This document shows, piece after piece, positions 27,776-38,817 of a stretch of 64,000 bases of DNA. Positions within the stretch are counted from its first letter, which is position 1. Every line of letters starts with the position of its first letter. Below the pieces are notes generated by a model, which had not been told where the DNA came from, searched no databases, and was given only the letters and a program-made list of their open reading frames with translations. Source of the stretch: Cyanobium sp. Tous-M-B4 (GTDB lineage Bacteria > Cyanobacteriota > Cyanobacteriia > PCC-6307 > Cyanobiaceae). The stretch is taken from NCBI RefSeq assembly GCF_024345395.1, contig NZ_JAGQBA010000007.1, forward strand, positions 62,001 to 126,000. The letters run 5' to 3'. Made by a program: the position numbers and the translations under genes.

Positions 27776-28423
27776 ATGTCTATCGGCATTCTTGGGAAGA
27801 AATTGGGCATGTCCCAGTTCTTCAACGACGAGGGCAAGTCCATCCCGGTCACCTTGATCGAGGCGGGTCCTTGCCGCATCACCCAACTCAAAAGCACCAG
27901 CACCGACGGCTACAACGCTGTTCAGCTTGGTTTTGGCGACATTCGCGAAAAGCTCGTGAACAAGCCGGCCAAGGGGCACTTAGCCAAGTCTGGTGATGAG
28001 GTCCTGCGCCACCTGAAGGAATATCGGGTCGACAGCGTGGATGGCCTTGAGCTGGGTGGCTCCATCTCCGTGACGGCCTTTGAGCCTGGTCAAAAGGTTG
28101 ATGTGAGCGGCGACACCATGGGCCGTGGCTTTTCCGGCCTCCAAAAGCGCCACGGCTTCAGCCGGGGGCCCATGACCCACGGTTCCAAGAACCACCGAGA
28201 GCCTGGCTCGATCGGCGCCGGCACTACGCCGGGCCGCGTCTACCCCGGCAAGCGCATGGCGGGCCGCTACGGCGGCAAACAAATCACCACCCGCGGCCTC
28301 GTCATCCTCAAAGTGGATGTAGAGCGCAACTTGCTGGTAGTGAAGGGTTCGGTGCCCGGCAAGCCTGGCGCCCTGCTCAACATCCGCCCGGCGAACCGGG
28401 TGGGCGCGAAAGCCGGGAACTGA
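27776..28423 (+). CDS. rplC: 50S ribosomal protein L3
   Basis: 215 residues beginning [16 protein letters not shown], with the [39 protein letters not shown] loop split as usual near the peptidyl-transferase centre. L3 is an early 23S assembly protein. First gene of the large ribosomal block; rpsJ, which precedes rplC in many bacteria, is absent. The start at 27776 matches the family N-terminus. Confidence 0.98.
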   Translation: MSIGILGKKLGMSQFFNDEGKSIPVTLIEAGPCRITQLKSTSTDGYNAVQLGFGDIREKLVNKPAKGHLAKSGDEVLRHLKEYRVDSVDGLELGGSISVTAFEPGQKVDVSGDTMGRGFSGLQKRHGFSRGPMTHGSKNHREPGSIGAGTTPGRVYPGKRMAGRYGGKQITTRGLVILKVDVERNLLVVKGSVPGKPGALLNIRPANRVGAKAGN

Positions 28424-28434
28424 GGAGAAAACCA

Positions 28435-29070
28435 ATGGCTAATTGTGTAATTCGCGACTGGCAAGGCAAGGAGGCCGGCAAGGCTGCCCTTGAACTCAAA
28501 GTCGCTAAGGAATCGTCTGCCACGGACTTGGTGCATCGCGCCGTGGTGCGTCAGCTGGCCAACGCCCGTCAGGGCACAGCCAGCACGCTTACACGCGCTG
28601 AAGTAGCTGGTGGCGGCCGCAAGCCCTACAAGCAAAAGGGCACAGGTCGGGCCCGCCAAGGCTCGATTCGGACCCCCCTCCGCCCCGGCGGTGGTGTGGT
28701 GTTTGGTCCCAAGCCCCGCAGCTACACCCTGGCGATGAACCGCAAGGAGCGGCGCCTGGCCCTGCGCACCGCGTTGATGAGTCGCATCAACGACATCACC
28801 GTGGTCAAGGGCTTTGGCGTTGGGCTCGATACCCCCAAAACCAAGGAAATCACCGCCGGCCTCGGCCGGCTTGGTATCGAAGCCGGCACCAAGGTGCTGG
28901 TGGTGCTCGACGGAGCCTCCGAGGCCGTGCGCCGCTCGGTGCGCAACCTCGAGAAGGTCAAGCTGATCGCTGCGGATCAGCTCAATGTGTTTGATTTGCT
29001 CCACGCCAACAAGTTGGTGGTGAGCGAGGAAGCACTCGCGAAGATTCAGGAGGTCTACGGCGATGGCTGA
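28435..29070 (+). CDS. rplD: 50S ribosomal protein L4
   Basis: 211 residues with the conserved loop [19 protein letters not shown] that lines the exit tunnel. In E. coli L4 represses its own operon; whether that holds here is unknown. A GAGGAGAA ribosome binding site precedes the ATG. The stop overlaps rplW by 8 bp. Confidence 0.98.
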   Translation: MANCVIRDWQGKEAGKAALELKVAKESSATDLVHRAVVRQLANARQGTASTLTRAEVAGGGRKPYKQKGTGRARQGSIRTPLRPGGGVVFGPKPRSYTLAMNRKERRLALRTALMSRINDITVVKGFGVGLDTPKTKEITAGLGRLGIEAGTKVLVVLDGASEAVRRSVRNLEKVKLIAADQLNVFDLLHANKLVVSEEALAKIQEVYGDG

Positions 29071-29365
29071 ACGTTTTTCGAGCCGGCTTGCGGATGTGAT
29101 CCGTCGGCCGCTGATCACCGAGAAGGCCACCCGGGCCCTCGAGCAGAACCAGTACACCTTTGAGGTGGACCATCGGGCTGCAAAACCCGACATCAAGGCT
29201 GCCGTTGAACAGCTGTTCGACGTCAAAGTCATCGGCATCAGCACCATGAATCCCCCTCGCCGCTCCAGGCGGGTGGGCCGCTTCGCCGGCAAACGTGCCC
29301 AAGTGAAGAAAGCAGTGGTGCGCCTCGCCGAAGGCAATGCCATCCAGCTGTTCCCTGAGTCCTGA
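29063..29365 (+). CDS. rplW: 50S ribosomal protein L23
   Basis: 100 residues containing [25 protein letters not shown] and the [21 protein letters not shown] extension. L23 sits at the tunnel exit and docks trigger factor and SRP. The start overlaps the rplD stop by 8 bp (ATGGCTGA), so translation is coupled. Confidence 0.98.
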   Translation: MAERFSSRLADVIRRPLITEKATRALEQNQYTFEVDHRAAKPDIKAAVEQLFDVKVIGISTMNPPRRSRRVGRFAGKRAQVKKAVVRLAEGNAIQLFPES

Positions 29366-29380
29366 GGGGTCTGAAAAGAA

Positions 29381-30244
29381 ATGGCTATCCGTAAATACCG
29401 ACCCATCACCCCCGGCACCCGTACCCGTGTCGCCAGCGACTTCTCCGAAGTAACTGGCCGCGAACGGGAGCGAGGCCTGGTGGTCGCCAAACACCGCCGC
29501 AAAGGCCGCAACAACCGCGGCGTGATCACCTGCCGCCACCGCGGCGGTGGTCACAAGCGCCTCTACCGCATCGTCGACTTCCGCCGCGACAAGCTAGGAG
29601 TCGTCGCCAAAGTTGCGGCCATCCACTACGACCCGCACCGCAACGCCCGCCTAGCCCTGCTCTTCTACGCCGATGGCGAGAAGCGCTACATCCTTGCTCC
29701 GGCTGGCATTGAGATCGGACAGCAGGTGATCTCCGGACCCGAGTCGCCGATTGAAACGGGGAATGCCCTGCCTCTATCTGCCATCCCCCTCGGCTCCAGC
29801 GTCCACAACGTTGAGCTCTATGCCGGTCGGGGCGGCCAGATGGTCCGCACTGCTGGTGCCAGTGCCCAGGTGGTTGCCAAAGAGGGCGACTACGTAGCCC
29901 TCAAGCTGCCTTCAACCGAAGTACGCCTTGTGCGCCGCGAGTGCTACGCCACCCTCGGTGAAGTTGGCAACTCCGAAGTCCGCAATACCAGCCTGGGCAA
30001 GGCTGGTCGCAAGCGCTGGCTTGGTCGCCGGCCTGAAGTGCGTGGTTCGGTGATGAACCCCTGCGACCACCCTCACGGTGGTGGTGAGGGCCGCGCCCCG
30101 ATCGGACGTTCCGGTCCGGTCACCCCCTGGGGCAAACCTGCCCTTGGCTACAAAACCCGTAAGCGGAACAAACCCAGCAATCGGTTTGTGCTCCGGAAAC
30201 GTCGCCGTACCTCCAAACGGAGCCGTGGCGGACGCGATTCCTGA
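29381..30244 (+). CDS. rplB: 50S ribosomal protein L2
   Basis: 287 residues with [27 protein letters not shown] and the catalytic-centre loop [18 protein letters not shown], whose histidine is near the peptidyl-transferase centre. Normal length. Confidence 0.98.
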   Translation: MAIRKYRPITPGTRTRVASDFSEVTGRERERGLVVAKHRRKGRNNRGVITCRHRGGGHKRLYRIVDFRRDKLGVVAKVAAIHYDPHRNARLALLFYADGEKRYILAPAGIEIGQQVISGPESPIETGNALPLSAIPLGSSVHNVELYAGRGGQMVRTAGASAQVVAKEGDYVALKLPSTEVRLVRRECYATLGEVGNSEVRNTSLGKAGRKRWLGRRPEVRGSVMNPCDHPHGGGEGRAPIGRSGPVTPWGKPALGYKTRKRNKPSNRFVLRKRRRTSKRSRGGRDS

Positions 30245-30279
30245 TGATCAACACCGCTTTGCTGTTCGCTTAATCCACC

Positions 30280-30555
30280 ATGGGACGTTCGCTCAAAAAA
30301 GGACCGTTTGTTGCCGACAGCCTGCTCCGCAAGGTTGAAAAGCAAAACGGCGCAGATGACAAGTCCGTGATCAAAACCTGGTCTCGTGCTTCCACCATCC
30401 TGCCGATGATGATCGGCCACACCATTGCTGTTCACAACGGCAAATCCCATGTTCCCGTCTACGTGACGGAGCAGATGGTGGGCCACAAACTCGGGGAATT
30501 TGCCCCCACCCGCACCTTCCGGGGCCACATCAAGGATAAGAAAGGAGGCCGCTGA
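30280..30555 (+). CDS. rpsS: 30S ribosomal protein S19
   Basis: 91 residues, [20 protein letters not shown] and [23 protein letters not shown]. Head protein of the 30S subunit. It precedes rplV by 4 bp; an AAAGGAGG ribosome binding site for rplV lies within its last codons. Confidence 0.98.
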   Translation: MGRSLKKGPFVADSLLRKVEKQNGADDKSVIKTWSRASTILPMMIGHTIAVHNGKSHVPVYVTEQMVGHKLGEFAPTRTFRGHIKDKKGGR

Positions 30556-30559
30556 CGCT

Positions 30560-30913
30560 ATGGCAAACACACCTTCCAACCAGGCTCTCGCCCACGGCCG
30601 CTTCATCCGCGGTTCCGTATCCAAGGTGCGACGAGTTCTCGACCAGATCCGTGGCCGCAGCTATCGCGAGGCCCTGATCATGCTCGAGTTCATGCCTTAC
30701 CGCTCCACCGGCCCCATCACCAAGGTGTTGCGCTCGGCTGTCGCTAACGCCGAAAACAATCTCGGCCTAGACCCCTCGACATTGGTGATCGCTTCAGCGA
30801 TCGCCGACATGGGTCCCTGCCTGAAGCGCTTCCGCCCCCGCGCCCAGGGTCGTGCCTACGCGATCAAAAAACAAACCTGCCACATCAGCATTGCTGTGGC
30901 TCCTTCCACCTAA
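30560..30913 (+). CDS. rplV: 50S ribosomal protein L22
   Basis: 117 residues; conserved [30 protein letters not shown] and the beta-hairpin [18 protein letters not shown] that lines the exit tunnel. The start at 30560 gives the normal family N-terminus; the in-frame ATG at 30500 lies inside rpsS. Confidence 0.97.
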   Translation: MANTPSNQALAHGRFIRGSVSKVRRVLDQIRGRSYREALIMLEFMPYRSTGPITKVLRSAVANAENNLGLDPSTLVIASAIADMGPCLKRFRPRAQGRAYAIKKQTCHISIAVAPST

Positions 30914-30932
30914 CCCCCGAGGACACCGAAAG

Positions 30933-31661
30933 ATGGGACACAAGATCCATCCAACCGGCCTGCGCCTGGGGATTACCCAGGATCACCGCTCGCGTTGGTA
31001 CGCCCCCAGCAAGACCTATCCAATCCTGCTTCAAGAAGACGACCGCATTCGCAAGTTCGTCCACAAGAAGTACGGAGCCGCAGGCATCAGCGACGTGCTG
31101 ATTGCTCGCAAGGCCGATCAACTGGAAGTTGAACTCAAGACCGCCCGCCCCGGCGTGCTCGTTGGCCGTCAGGGCAGCGGCATTGAGGAGCTGCGTACTG
31201 GCATTCAGAAAACTCTCGGTGATGCCAACCGTCAGGTTCGCATCAACGTGGTGGAGGTAGAGCGAGTCGATGCCGACTCGTTCTTGCTGGCCGAATACAT
31301 CGCTCAGCAACTGGAAAAGCGCGTTGCCTTCCGCCGCGTCATCCGCATGGCCGTGCAACGGGCCCAGCGGGCTGGCGTGCTCGGCCTGAAAATCATGGTG
31401 GCCGGCCGCCTCAATGGCGCCGAGATCGCCCGGACCGAATGGACCCGGGAAGGTCGCGTGCCCCTGCACACCCTGCGTGCCGACATCGACTACGCAACCA
31501 AGCTGGCCAGCACCACCTACGGAGTGCTGGGCATCAAGGTGTGGATTTTCAAAGGCGAGGTGCTGCCTGGCCAGAAAGAGCAGCTGCCCGTGGGTGCTGC
31601 GCCCCGCCGCCGGACCAGCCGGCAGCCGCAACAGTTTGAAGACCGCTCTAACAAAGAGTGA
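30933..31661 (+). CDS. rpsC: 30S ribosomal protein S3
   Basis: 242 residues starting [14 protein letters not shown], with a type II KH domain ([14 protein letters not shown]) and the C-terminal [16 protein letters not shown] block. It lies at the mRNA entry channel. The start at 30933 follows a GAGGACACCGAAAG leader. Confidence 0.98.
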   Translation: MGHKIHPTGLRLGITQDHRSRWYAPSKTYPILLQEDDRIRKFVHKKYGAAGISDVLIARKADQLEVELKTARPGVLVGRQGSGIEELRTGIQKTLGDANRQVRINVVEVERVDADSFLLAEYIAQQLEKRVAFRRVIRMAVQRAQRAGVLGLKIMVAGRLNGAEIARTEWTREGRVPLHTLRADIDYATKLASTTYGVLGIKVWIFKGEVLPGQKEQLPVGAAPRRRTSRQPQQFEDRSNKE

Positions 31662-31677
31662 TCCGGAGCCCTGAATC

Positions 31678-32121
31678 ATGCTGAGTCCAAGACGCGTCAA
31701 ATTCCGCAAACAACAGCGAGGCCGCATGCGCGGTGTCGCTACCCGGGGCAACACGATTGCCTTCGGAGAGTTTGCACTGCAGGCCCAGGAATGTGGCTGG
31801 ATCACCTCCCGCCAGATTGAAGCCAGCCGCCGAGCCATGACCCGCCACGTCAAACGCGGCGGCAAAATCTGGATCCGGATCTTCCCTGACAAACCAGTCA
31901 CGATGCGCGCCGCCGAAACCCGTATGGGTTCCGGTAAGGGCAACCCGGAATTCTGGGTGGCCGTTATCAAACCGGGGCGCATTCTGTTTGAAATGGGTGG
32001 TGCTGAAATCACCCCCGAGATCGCCAAGGAAGCCATGCGCCTGGCGCAGTTCAAGCTTCCCCTCAAGACCAAATTCCTGAGCCTGGCGGATCAGGAAAAT
32101 GCAGCCCCAGTGGAGGCCTGA
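31678..32121 (+). CDS. rplP: 50S ribosomal protein L16
   Basis: 147 residues: [46 protein letters not shown] and [18 protein letters not shown]. It helps position tRNA at the A site. Normal length and place in the S10-spc order. Confidence 0.98.
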   Translation: MLSPRRVKFRKQQRGRMRGVATRGNTIAFGEFALQAQECGWITSRQIEASRRAMTRHVKRGGKIWIRIFPDKPVTMRAAETRMGSGKGNPEFWVAVIKPGRILFEMGGAEITPEIAKEAMRLAQFKLPLKTKFLSLADQENAAPVEA

Positions 32122-32124
32122 CCG

Positions 32125-32349
32125 ATGGCAAAACCCAACATCGCCGAGGTGCGCAAGCTCACCGGTGAACAGATCAACGAACAGGTCAACGCCACCCGGC
32201 GTGAACTGTTTGAGTTGCGCTTCCAGCAAGCCACCCGCCGGCTGGAAAATACTCACCGCTTCAAGCAGGCTCGCATCAAGCTGGCCCACCTGATGACGGT
32301 GCAGCAGGAGCAGCAACGCTCCGCCGCCACGGCTGCTTCAGCCTCCTGA
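32125..32349 (+). CDS. rpmC: 50S ribosomal protein L29
   Basis: 74 residues with [31 protein letters not shown], the typical two-helix L29 hairpin near the tunnel exit. It begins 3 bp after the rplP stop. Confidence 0.96.
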   Translation: MAKPNIAEVRKLTGEQINEQVNATRRELFELRFQQATRRLENTHRFKQARIKLAHLMTVQQEQQRSAATAASAS

Positions 32350-32365
32350 TACCCCCTCGATCCCC

Positions 32366-32617
32366 ATGGCACTCAAGGAAAGGGTCGGCACCGTCGTCAG
32401 CGACAAGATGGACAAAACGGTGGTGGTGGCGGTGGAAAACCGCTTCCCCCATCCCATCTATCAAAAGACGGTCAGCCGCACCACCCGTTACAAAGCCCAC
32501 GATGAAGCGAACAGCTGCAAAGTGGGTGACCGGGTTCGCATCACCGAGACCCGCCCGCTCAGTCGCACCAAGCGCTGGACCGTGGCCGAAGTTCTCACCA
32601 ACAGCACCGCCGGTTGA
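32366..32617 (+). CDS. rpsQ: 30S ribosomal protein S17
   Basis: 83 residues, [21 protein letters not shown] and the OB-fold segment [19 protein letters not shown] primary 16S-binding protein. Confidence 0.97.
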   Translation: MALKERVGTVVSDKMDKTVVVAVENRFPHPIYQKTVSRTTRYKAHDEANSCKVGDRVRITETRPLSRTKRWTVAEVLTNSTAG

Positions 32618-32629
32618 GGAGAACTCCTA

Positions 32630-32995
32630 ATGATCCAACAAGAAACCTATTTAAACGTCGCTGATAACAGCGGCGCCAAGCGCATCCAATGCATCCGGGT
32701 GCTCGGCACCAACCGTCGCTACGCCCACGTTGGCGACGTGATCGTGGCAGCCGTCAAAGATGCCATGCCCAATATGGGCGTGAAAAAATCGGATGTGGTC
32801 AAGGCCGTAGTGGTGCGCACCAAAGCCACCCTGCGCCGTGACACCGGCAATTCAATCCGGTTTGACGACAACGCAGCCGTGATCTTGGGTAACGACAACA
32901 ACCCCAAGGGAACCCGAGTCTTCGGCCCGGTTGCCCGTGAACTGCGCGAGCGCAACTTCACCAAGATCGTTTCCCTCGCCCCGGAGGTCATCTGA
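32630..32995 (+). CDS. rplN: 50S ribosomal protein L14
   Basis: 121 residues: [26 protein letters not shown] and [26 protein letters not shown]. It lies at the subunit interface and is the usual binding site of the silencing factor RsfS. Normal length. Confidence 0.98.
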   Translation: MIQQETYLNVADNSGAKRIQCIRVLGTNRRYAHVGDVIVAAVKDAMPNMGVKKSDVVKAVVVRTKATLRRDTGNSIRFDDNAAVILGNDNNPKGTRVFGPVARELRERNFTKIVSLAPEVI

Positions 32996-32996
32996 A

Positions 32997-33353
32997 ATGG
33001 CGACCGCAACTCCCAAGGCAAAACCCGCTGAGCGCATCAAGATGCGCCTCAAAAAGGGTGACACCGTCCAGCTGATCTCCGGCAAGGACAAGGGCAAAAC
33101 CGGAGAGGTGCTACGCACCCTTCCCTATGAAAATCGTGTCGTAGTGCAAGGAGTAAACCTGCGCACCCGCCACGTCAAGCCAACCCAGGAAGGCGAGAGT
33201 GGCCGCATCGTCACCGAGGAAGCCTCTGTGCATGCCTCGAATGTGATGCTCTACTCCAGCTCAAAACAGGTGGCAAGCCGCGTCGAAATCGTGGTGGAGA
33301 AAGACGGCACTAAAAAGCGTCGCCTCAAGAAGACAGGAGAAATCCTCGATTGA
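32997..33353 (+). CDS. rplX: 50S ribosomal protein L24
   Basis: 118 residues with the KOW motif [20 protein letters not shown] and [15 protein letters not shown]. The ATG at 32997 begins 1 bp after the rplN stop; an upstream in-frame ATG at 32931 lies inside rplN and is rejected. Confidence 0.97.
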   Translation: MATATPKAKPAERIKMRLKKGDTVQLISGKDKGKTGEVLRTLPYENRVVVQGVNLRTRHVKPTQEGESGRIVTEEASVHASNVMLYSSSKQVASRVEIVVEKDGTKKRRLKKTGEILD

Positions 33354-33460
33354 GCTCCAGAAGCGTGCCTTGCGATCGCTCGCACAGGCCCCGCCAACTT
33401 CAACTCCAGTCCCTGTCAGCCTTCTGACCCAGACCAGAAGCGCACCCCCCTCTCCCCGTC

Positions 33461-34000
33461 ATGTCACTGAAAAAGCGCTACCGGGAGTCGATTCAGCCCA
33501 TACTCCTCAAGGACCTGAATCTCTCCAATATTCACGAAGTTCCCAAGGTGGTGAAAGTCACCATCAACAGGGGCCTCGGTGAAGCCGCCCAGAATGCCAA
33601 AGCCCTCGAGGCCTCAATCACCGAACTGGCTACAATCACTGGCCAAAAAGTGGTGGTGACTCGAGCCAAAAAGGCAATCGCTGGCTTCAAAATTCGCCAG
33701 GGGATGCCAATCGGTGTCGCCGTCACCCTGCGTGGTGAGCGGATGTATGCCTTCCTGGAGCGCCTGATCAATCTTGCTCTGCCCCGCATCCGCGACTTCC
33801 GCGGTGTGAGCCCCAAGAGCTTTGACGGCCGGGGGAATTACACCCTGGGGATCCGCGAACAAATCATTTTCCCTGAGATCTCCTTCGACAAAATCGATGC
33901 GATCCGGGGGATGGACGTCACGATTGTGACCAACGCCCGTAACGACGAAGAGGGCAGGGCCCTCCTCCGCGAGATGGGAATGCCGTTCCGCAGCAACTGA
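33461..34000 (+). CDS. rplE: 50S ribosomal protein L5
   Basis: 179 residues; conserved [43 protein letters not shown] in the 5S-binding domain and [18 protein letters not shown] 107-bp gap precedes it, the longest in this part of the block. rpsN, which follows rplE in many bacteria, is absent, as usual in cyanobacteria. Confidence 0.98.
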   Translation: MSLKKRYRESIQPILLKDLNLSNIHEVPKVVKVTINRGLGEAAQNAKALEASITELATITGQKVVVTRAKKAIAGFKIRQGMPIGVAVTLRGERMYAFLERLINLALPRIRDFRGVSPKSFDGRGNYTLGIREQIIFPEISFDKIDAIRGMDVTIVTNARNDEEGRALLREMGMPFRSN

Positions 34001-34019
34001 GCCCTCTTCGGACCCGACC

Positions 34020-34421
34020 ATGGCCAATCACGACCCAATTTCAGACATGCTCACCCGCATTCGCAATGCGAGTGAGAAGCGCCACGAGACCACCAAGATT
34101 CCTGCATCCCGACTGGTGCGTAACGTCGCCAATGTGCTGCAGCAGGAAGGCTTCATTGCCGCAATCACCGAAGAAGGTGAAGGCGTCATGAAGCACTTGG
34201 TGCTTGAGCTCAAGTACAGCGGCAAGCATCGCCAGCCCACGATTCGCTCTGTACAGCGAGTCAGCAAGCCAGGCCTGCGCATCTACAAGAACAATCGCCA
34301 GCTGCCCAAAGTTTTGGGCGGCCTGGGAGTTGCCATCATCTCTACGTCGAAAGGGGTGATGAGCGACCGCGATGCCCGTAAGCAGGGCGTCGGTGGCGAA
34401 GTGCTTTGCTACGTCTACTGA
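34020..34421 (+). CDS. rpsH: 30S ribosomal protein S8
   Basis: 133 residues: [20 protein letters not shown] and the C-terminal [28 protein letters not shown] core 16S-binding protein; in E. coli it represses the spc operon. Confidence 0.98.
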   Translation: MANHDPISDMLTRIRNASEKRHETTKIPASRLVRNVANVLQQEGFIAAITEEGEGVMKHLVLELKYSGKHRQPTIRSVQRVSKPGLRIYKNNRQLPKVLGGLGVAIISTSKGVMSDRDARKQGVGGEVLCYVY

Positions 34422-34438
34422 ATCTGGGAGATTGATCC

Positions 34439-34978
34439 ATGTCTCGTATTGGTAAAGCGCCGATTCCCCTCCCCGACAAGGTGAGTGTCAGCCTCAATGG
34501 CTTGGCAGTCACCGTGAAGGGGCCTAAGGGCGAACTCAGCCGCACCCTGCCCGAAGGGGTGCAGATCTCCCAGGACGGCAACACCCTGGTGGTGAGCCCC
34601 AGCAGCGAAACCCGTCGCTCCCGCGAGCGCCACGGTCTCTGCCGCACGCTTGTCGCCAACATGGTGGAAGGCGTCAGCCAGGGATACACCCGCAAGCTGG
34701 AAATCATTGGCGTGGGCTACCGCGCCGCCGTCCAAGGCACAAAGCTTGTGGTCTCAGCTGGCTACAGCCACCAAGTGGAGATGGTGCCCCCCGAGGGCGT
34801 CACCTTCGCCGTAGAGGGAAACACCACCGTGTTTGTCTCAGGTGCCAACAAGGAATTGGTGGGCAACGAAGCTGCCAAGGTGCGTGCCATTCGTCCACCT
34901 GAGCCTTACAAGGGCAAGGGCATCAAGTACGAGGGTGAGCGCATCCTGCGCAAGGCCGGTAAGACCGGTAAGAAATGA
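34439..34978 (+). CDS. rplF: 50S ribosomal protein L6
   Basis: 179 residues with [27 protein letters not shown] and the C-terminal [27 protein letters not shown] tandem-repeat fold near the GTPase centre. Confidence 0.98.
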   Translation: MSRIGKAPIPLPDKVSVSLNGLAVTVKGPKGELSRTLPEGVQISQDGNTLVVSPSSETRRSRERHGLCRTLVANMVEGVSQGYTRKLEIIGVGYRAAVQGTKLVVSAGYSHQVEMVPPEGVTFAVEGNTTVFVSGANKELVGNEAAKVRAIRPPEPYKGKGIKYEGERILRKAGKTGKK

Positions 34979-35010
34979 GGTCTGCCTGAGCGTCGTTACC
35001 CTGTATCGCA

Positions 35011-35376
35011 ATGTCATCCATCTCCCGCAAACAGCAGACCCAGAAGCGTCACCGCCGCCTGCGTCGTCAGCTCACTGGCACGTCCTCCCGCCCCCGGTTG
35101 GCCGTGTTCCGCTCCAACAACCACATCTACGCCCAAGTCATCGACGACGACGCCCAGAACACCCTCTGTGCGGCTTCGACCCTCGACAAGGACCTGCGCA
35201 CCAACCTCGACGCCAGCTCTACCTGTGATGCCTCCGTGGCGGTAGGCGAGCTGGTAGCCAAACGGGCGCTCGCCCAGGGCATCCAGCAGGTGGTCTTCGA
35301 TCGAGGCGGCAACCTGTACCACGGCCGGGTCAAGGCCCTGGCTGACGCCGCCCGGGAAGCGGGCCTTCAGTTCTGA
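35011..35376 (+). CDS. rplR: 50S ribosomal protein L18
   Basis: 121 residues, basic N-terminus ([19 protein letters not shown]) and [20 protein letters not shown]. It binds 5S rRNA with L5. Confidence 0.97.
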   Translation: MSSISRKQQTQKRHRRLRRQLTGTSSRPRLAVFRSNNHIYAQVIDDDAQNTLCAASTLDKDLRTNLDASSTCDASVAVGELVAKRALAQGIQQVVFDRGGNLYHGRVKALADAAREAGLQF

Positions 35377-35390
35377 TCCCTGCTCTCACC

Positions 35391-36044
35391 ATGACCGAAA
35401 CCAACGATCAAGTTCAGTCCAACGACATCCCGGCCGCGTCGGATGTACCTGCTGCTGCCGAAGGCCAGCAGGATCGCCGCGGTGGTCGGGCTGAAGGCCG
35501 AGGCGGCGATAGCCGTCGCGGTGGCGGCCGCGGGCGCGACAACCGTCGCGGCCAGGAGCGCGACTCCGAATGGCAGGAGCGGGTGGTGCAAATCCGCCGC
35601 GTCTCCAAGACCGTTAAAGGCGGCAAGAAGATGAGCTTCCGGGCCATCGTTGTCGTTGGCAACGAGAAGGGCCAAGTAGGTGTGGGCGTCGGCAAGGCCG
35701 GCGACGTGATCGGCGCAGTCCGCAAGGGCGTAGCCGATGGCAAGAAGCACCTGGTCAAGGTGCCCCTAACCCGTCACAGTTCCATCCCCACCCTCAGCAA
35801 CGGCCGCGACGGTGCCGCCAGCGTGCTGATCCGCCCGGCAGCGCCCGGAACCGGGGTGATTGCGGGCGGCTCGATCCGCACGGTGCTTGAACTGGCCGGC
35901 ATCAAAAATGTGCTGGCCAAGCGCCTCGGATCCAAGACCCCCCTCAACAATGCCCGCGCTGCGATGGAGGCTTTGGCCGGCCTTCGCACCCACAAGGAGA
36001 CCGCCAAGGAGCGGGGCATCTCCCTTGAGCAGATCTACTCCTAA
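35391..36044 (+). CDS. rpsE: 30S ribosomal protein S5
   Basis: 217 residues. The conserved core starts at [21 protein letters not shown] and includes [17 protein letters not shown] and the [17 protein letters not shown]-type end (here [17 protein letters not shown]). The first ~58 residues are a Gly/Arg/Asp-rich, probably disordered extension, which cyanobacterial S5 often carries. rpmD (L30), which follows rpsE in E. coli, is missing. Confidence 0.98.
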   Translation: MTETNDQVQSNDIPAASDVPAAAEGQQDRRGGRAEGRGGDSRRGGGRGRDNRRGQERDSEWQERVVQIRRVSKTVKGGKKMSFRAIVVVGNEKGQVGVGVGKAGDVIGAVRKGVADGKKHLVKVPLTRHSSIPTLSNGRDGAASVLIRPAAPGTGVIAGGSIRTVLELAGIKNVLAKRLGSKTPLNNARAAMEALAGLRTHKETAKERGISLEQIYS

Positions 36045-36053
36045 GGCCTCGCC

Positions 36054-36503
36054 ATGACGTTAAATCTCCAGTCCCTAAAACCCAACGCTGGCGCCCGGCG
36101 CCGCAAGCTCCGCAAGGGTCGCGGCATTGCGGCAGGCCAGGGCGCCAGCTGCGGTTTCGGCATGCGCGGCCAGAAGTCCCGCTCGGGTCGTCCGACCCGT
36201 CCTGGCTTCGAAGGTGGCCAAATGCCTCTCTACCGCCGCATCCCCAAGCTCAAGCACTTTGAGCTGGTCAACCAAAAGGAGTTCACGATCATCAACGTGG
36301 CCAAGCTCGCCGACTGCAAAGCCGGCAGCACTATCAGCCTCGATTCCCTGGTGAAGGAAGGTCTCGTGACCAGCCCCAAGCATCCCCTCAAGGTGCTTGG
36401 CAACGGTGAACTCTCCGTCAAGCTCACCGTGCAGGCCGCCGCATTTACTGCCAGCGCCCGCACCAAGATCGAAGCTGCCGGTGGCAGCTGCGAAGTCATC
36501 TGA
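36054..36503 (+). CDS. rplO: 50S ribosomal protein L15
   Basis: 149 residues: [38 protein letters not shown] split over the Gly/Arg-rich N-terminus, then [19 protein letters not shown]. An assembly protein of the large subunit. Confidence 0.97.
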   Translation: MTLNLQSLKPNAGARRRKLRKGRGIAAGQGASCGFGMRGQKSRSGRPTRPGFEGGQMPLYRRIPKLKHFELVNQKEFTIINVAKLADCKAGSTISLDSLVKEGLVTSPKHPLKVLGNGELSVKLTVQAAAFTASARTKIEAAGGSCEVI

Positions 36504-36535
36504 TCGCCTTGCGGGCCTCCGCCCTAAGGTCTGAG

Positions 36536-36585
36536 CCGTCCAGTCGAGCCCCGGGCACGCCACGGGTCTTGATGGGCGGTTTTTT
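36536..36585 (+). terminator. Possible terminator or attenuator between rplO and secY
   Basis: ccgtcc at 36536-36541 can pair (one G-U) with gggcgg at 36574-36579, which is followed by six T residues. An inner cccg/cggg stem lies in the loop. The outer stem is long-range and weak, so partial termination before secY is plausible but unproven. Confidence 0.4.
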
Positions 36586-36605
36586 CATGTCCATCACACG
36601 CCGCC

Positions 36606-37925
36606 ATGCTTGTTAGCCGGGGTCGCAACCCAAGTGCCGGGGAAATCCTCAGCCAACTGATCCAGTCGAAGGGACTACGCGACCGGGTGCTAACCACCCT
36701 CGGCCTGCTGCTGCTGGTCCGGCTGGGCATCTACATCCCGATGCCAGGCATCGACCGGGTGGCCTTTCAGCAGTTCCTCTCCCAGGGCGGTCAGCTGATC
36801 GGGTTCCTGGACATCTTCACTGGGGGCGGCCTATCCACCCTCGGCGTTTTTGCTCTGGGCATCCTGCCTTTCATCAACGCCTCGATCATCATTCAGCTGC
36901 TGACCGCAGCCCTGCCCCAACTGGAGGACCTCCAGAAGAATGAGGGCGAGGCCGGTCGGCGCAAGATCGCCCAGATCACCCGCTACGTGGCTCTGGGCTG
37001 GGGCATCCTGCAGAGCCTGGTCTTTGCCCTGATCCTGCGGCAATACGCCACAGAGGGCCTATCGGAGCCGGTGTTTGTAATCCAGACGGCCCTCGCCCTG
37101 GTGACCGGCTCCATGGTGGTGATGTGGATCAGCGAGGTAATCACCGAGCGGGGCATCGGTCAAGGCGCCTCGCTCGTGATCTTCGTCAACATCGTGGCCA
37201 CCCTGCCCAAGGCCCTGGGATCAACGATCGAGCTGGCCCAAAGCGGTGACCGCAGCACAGTTGGCGGAATCGTAGTCCTGGTGCTGGTTTTCCTGTTGAC
37301 GATCGTGGGGATCATCTTTGTACAGGAAGGCAACCGCCGCATCCCAATTGTGAGCGCCAAGCGCCAAGTGGGCGGGGCAGGGGTGCTTGCAGCACGTCAG
37401 AGCTACCTGCCGCTGAAGCTCAACGCCGGCGGCGTGATGCCGATCATTTTTGCCTCGGCAGTGGTGTTTCTGCCGCTCACCATTGCCAACCTGACCCGCA
37501 ACCCTTGGCTGATCAAGTTGGCGGGATACCTCAACCCCAACAGCAGCACCCCCTGGCTGTACGCCTTGGTGTTCTTCGGCCTGATCTGCGGCTTCGGCTT
37601 CTTCTACGCCTCACTCACCGTGAACCCGGTGGACATCGCCACCAACCTCAAACGCAGTGGGGTTGCGATCCCTGGCGTGCGGCCCGGCTCTGCCACTGCC
37701 AGCTATCTGAGCGGCGTGCAAAACCGACTTACCCTGCTCGGCGGCCTGTTCCTCGGCGCCGTTGCGATCATCCCCTCAGCAGTGGAAGGGGCCACCCAGG
37801 TGCGCACCTTCCAGGGGCTCGGGGCCACCTCCCTACTGATTCTTGTGGGCGTTGCGATCGACACAGCCAAACAGGTGCAGACCTACGTGATCTCCCAGCG
37901 CTACGAGGGCATGGTGCGGCAGTGA
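36606..37925 (+). CDS. secY: Protein translocase subunit SecY
   Basis: 439 residues, ten predicted membrane helices. Conserved GIYIPMPGIDRV, GGGLSTLGVFALGILPFINASIIIQLL in sections, and the EGNRRIPIVSAKRQVGG cytoplasmic loop that contacts SecA and the ribosome. It forms the channel for the plasma and thylakoid membranes. Its place between rplO and adk is classical. Confidence 0.98.
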   Translation: MLVSRGRNPSAGEILSQLIQSKGLRDRVLTTLGLLLLVRLGIYIPMPGIDRVAFQQFLSQGGQLIGFLDIFTGGGLSTLGVFALGILPFINASIIIQLLTAALPQLEDLQKNEGEAGRRKIAQITRYVALGWGILQSLVFALILRQYATEGLSEPVFVIQTALALVTGSMVVMWISEVITERGIGQGASLVIFVNIVATLPKALGSTIELAQSGDRSTVGGIVVLVLVFLLTIVGIIFVQEGNRRIPIVSAKRQVGGAGVLAARQSYLPLKLNAGGVMPIIFASAVVFLPLTIANLTRNPWLIKLAGYLNPNSSTPWLYALVFFGLICGFGFFYASLTVNPVDIATNLKRSGVAIPGVRPGSATASYLSGVQNRLTLLGGLFLGAVAIIPSAVEGATQVRTFQGLGATSLLILVGVAIDTAKQVQTYVISQRYEGMVRQ

Positions 37926-37986
37926 CCACCAGCCCCTTGCCTGCGGGCCTCGCAGCCACCCCTTCCTCCAACTCGAAAGTTCAGCG

Positions 37987-38547
37987 ATGAAGCAACGTCT
38001 CCTCTTCCTTGGCCCCCCCGGCGCTGGTAAGGGCACCCAAGCCCAGCAACTGGCCGCCGATCGCCAGCTGCTGCACCTCTCTACGGGAGACCTGCTGAGG
38101 GCTGAGGTAGCTGCTGGCAGCGATCTGGGCAAGGAAGCCGAGGCGGTGATGGCCCGTGGTGAGCTTGTGAGCGATGCGCTGGTGCTGGCGATCGTGCGTG
38201 GCCGACTGGAGGCGCTGGCCGCCAGCGGTGGCGGCGGCTGGTTATTGGATGGCTTCCCCCGCAACCTCGCTCAAGCAGAGGCTCTGGGGCTGTTGCTCGA
38301 TGAGCTGCAGCAACCGATCGAGCTGGTGGTGCTGATGGAGCTCGACGACGCCGTCTTGATCCAAAGGCTCCTGAGCCGTGGGCGCTCTGACGACAACGAA
38401 AGCGTGATTCGCCACCGACTAGACGTCTATCGGGAACAGACCGCACCCCTGATTCACCACTATCAGCAGCTTGACTTGCTCCAATCCATTGAGGCCAATG
38501 GCAGCGTCGATGCGATCGCCGAACGGATCGCCGCCCTGCTCGGCTGA
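37987..38547 (+). CDS. adk: Adenylate kinase (short form)
   Basis: 186 residues with P-loop GPPGAGKGTQ, LSTGDLLRAEV, the AMP-binding DGFPRNLAQAEAL motif and a short lid (RLLSRGRSDDNESVIRHRL) instead of the long zinc-type lid. It balances AMP, ADP and ATP. The downstream end runs into the rpmJ leader. Confidence 0.96.
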   Translation: MKQRLLFLGPPGAGKGTQAQQLAADRQLLHLSTGDLLRAEVAAGSDLGKEAEAVMARGELVSDALVLAIVRGRLEALAASGGGGWLLDGFPRNLAQAEALGLLLDELQQPIELVVLMELDDAVLIQRLLSRGRSDDNESVIRHRLDVYREQTAPLIHHYQQLDLLQSIEANGSVDAIAERIAALLG

Positions 38548-38612
38548 ATCACTGAAGGGTGTTGACCCGTGTGGTAGGTTGTCGGTTTGCAAATTAGGAG
38601 AGCACAACTCCC

Positions 38613-38726
38613 ATGAAGGTGCGTGCCTCGGTCAAGAGAATGTGCGACAAATGCCGGGTGATTCGTCGCCACGGCCGGGTGATGGTGATCTGCACCAACC
38701 CCAAGCACAAACAGCGCCAAGGCTGA
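38613..38726 (+). CDS. rpmJ: 50S ribosomal protein L36
   Basis: 37 residues: [21 protein letters not shown], then [13 protein letters not shown]. The CxxC, Cys and His ligands of the zinc-binding C+ form are all present. The ribosome binding site is TTAGGAGAG. The infA gene that usually lies before it in E. coli-type orders is absent. Confidence 0.97.
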   Translation: MKVRASVKRMCDKCRVIRRHGRVMVICTNPKHKQRQG

Positions 38727-38817
38727 CCAGCCCTAGCCCGCCCCCTTGGGGGCCAGCTGTGCATCATTTCCCCGCTCCGCTCAGGCGGAGCCCCTTGCCC
38801 CCTCATCGAATTCCTAC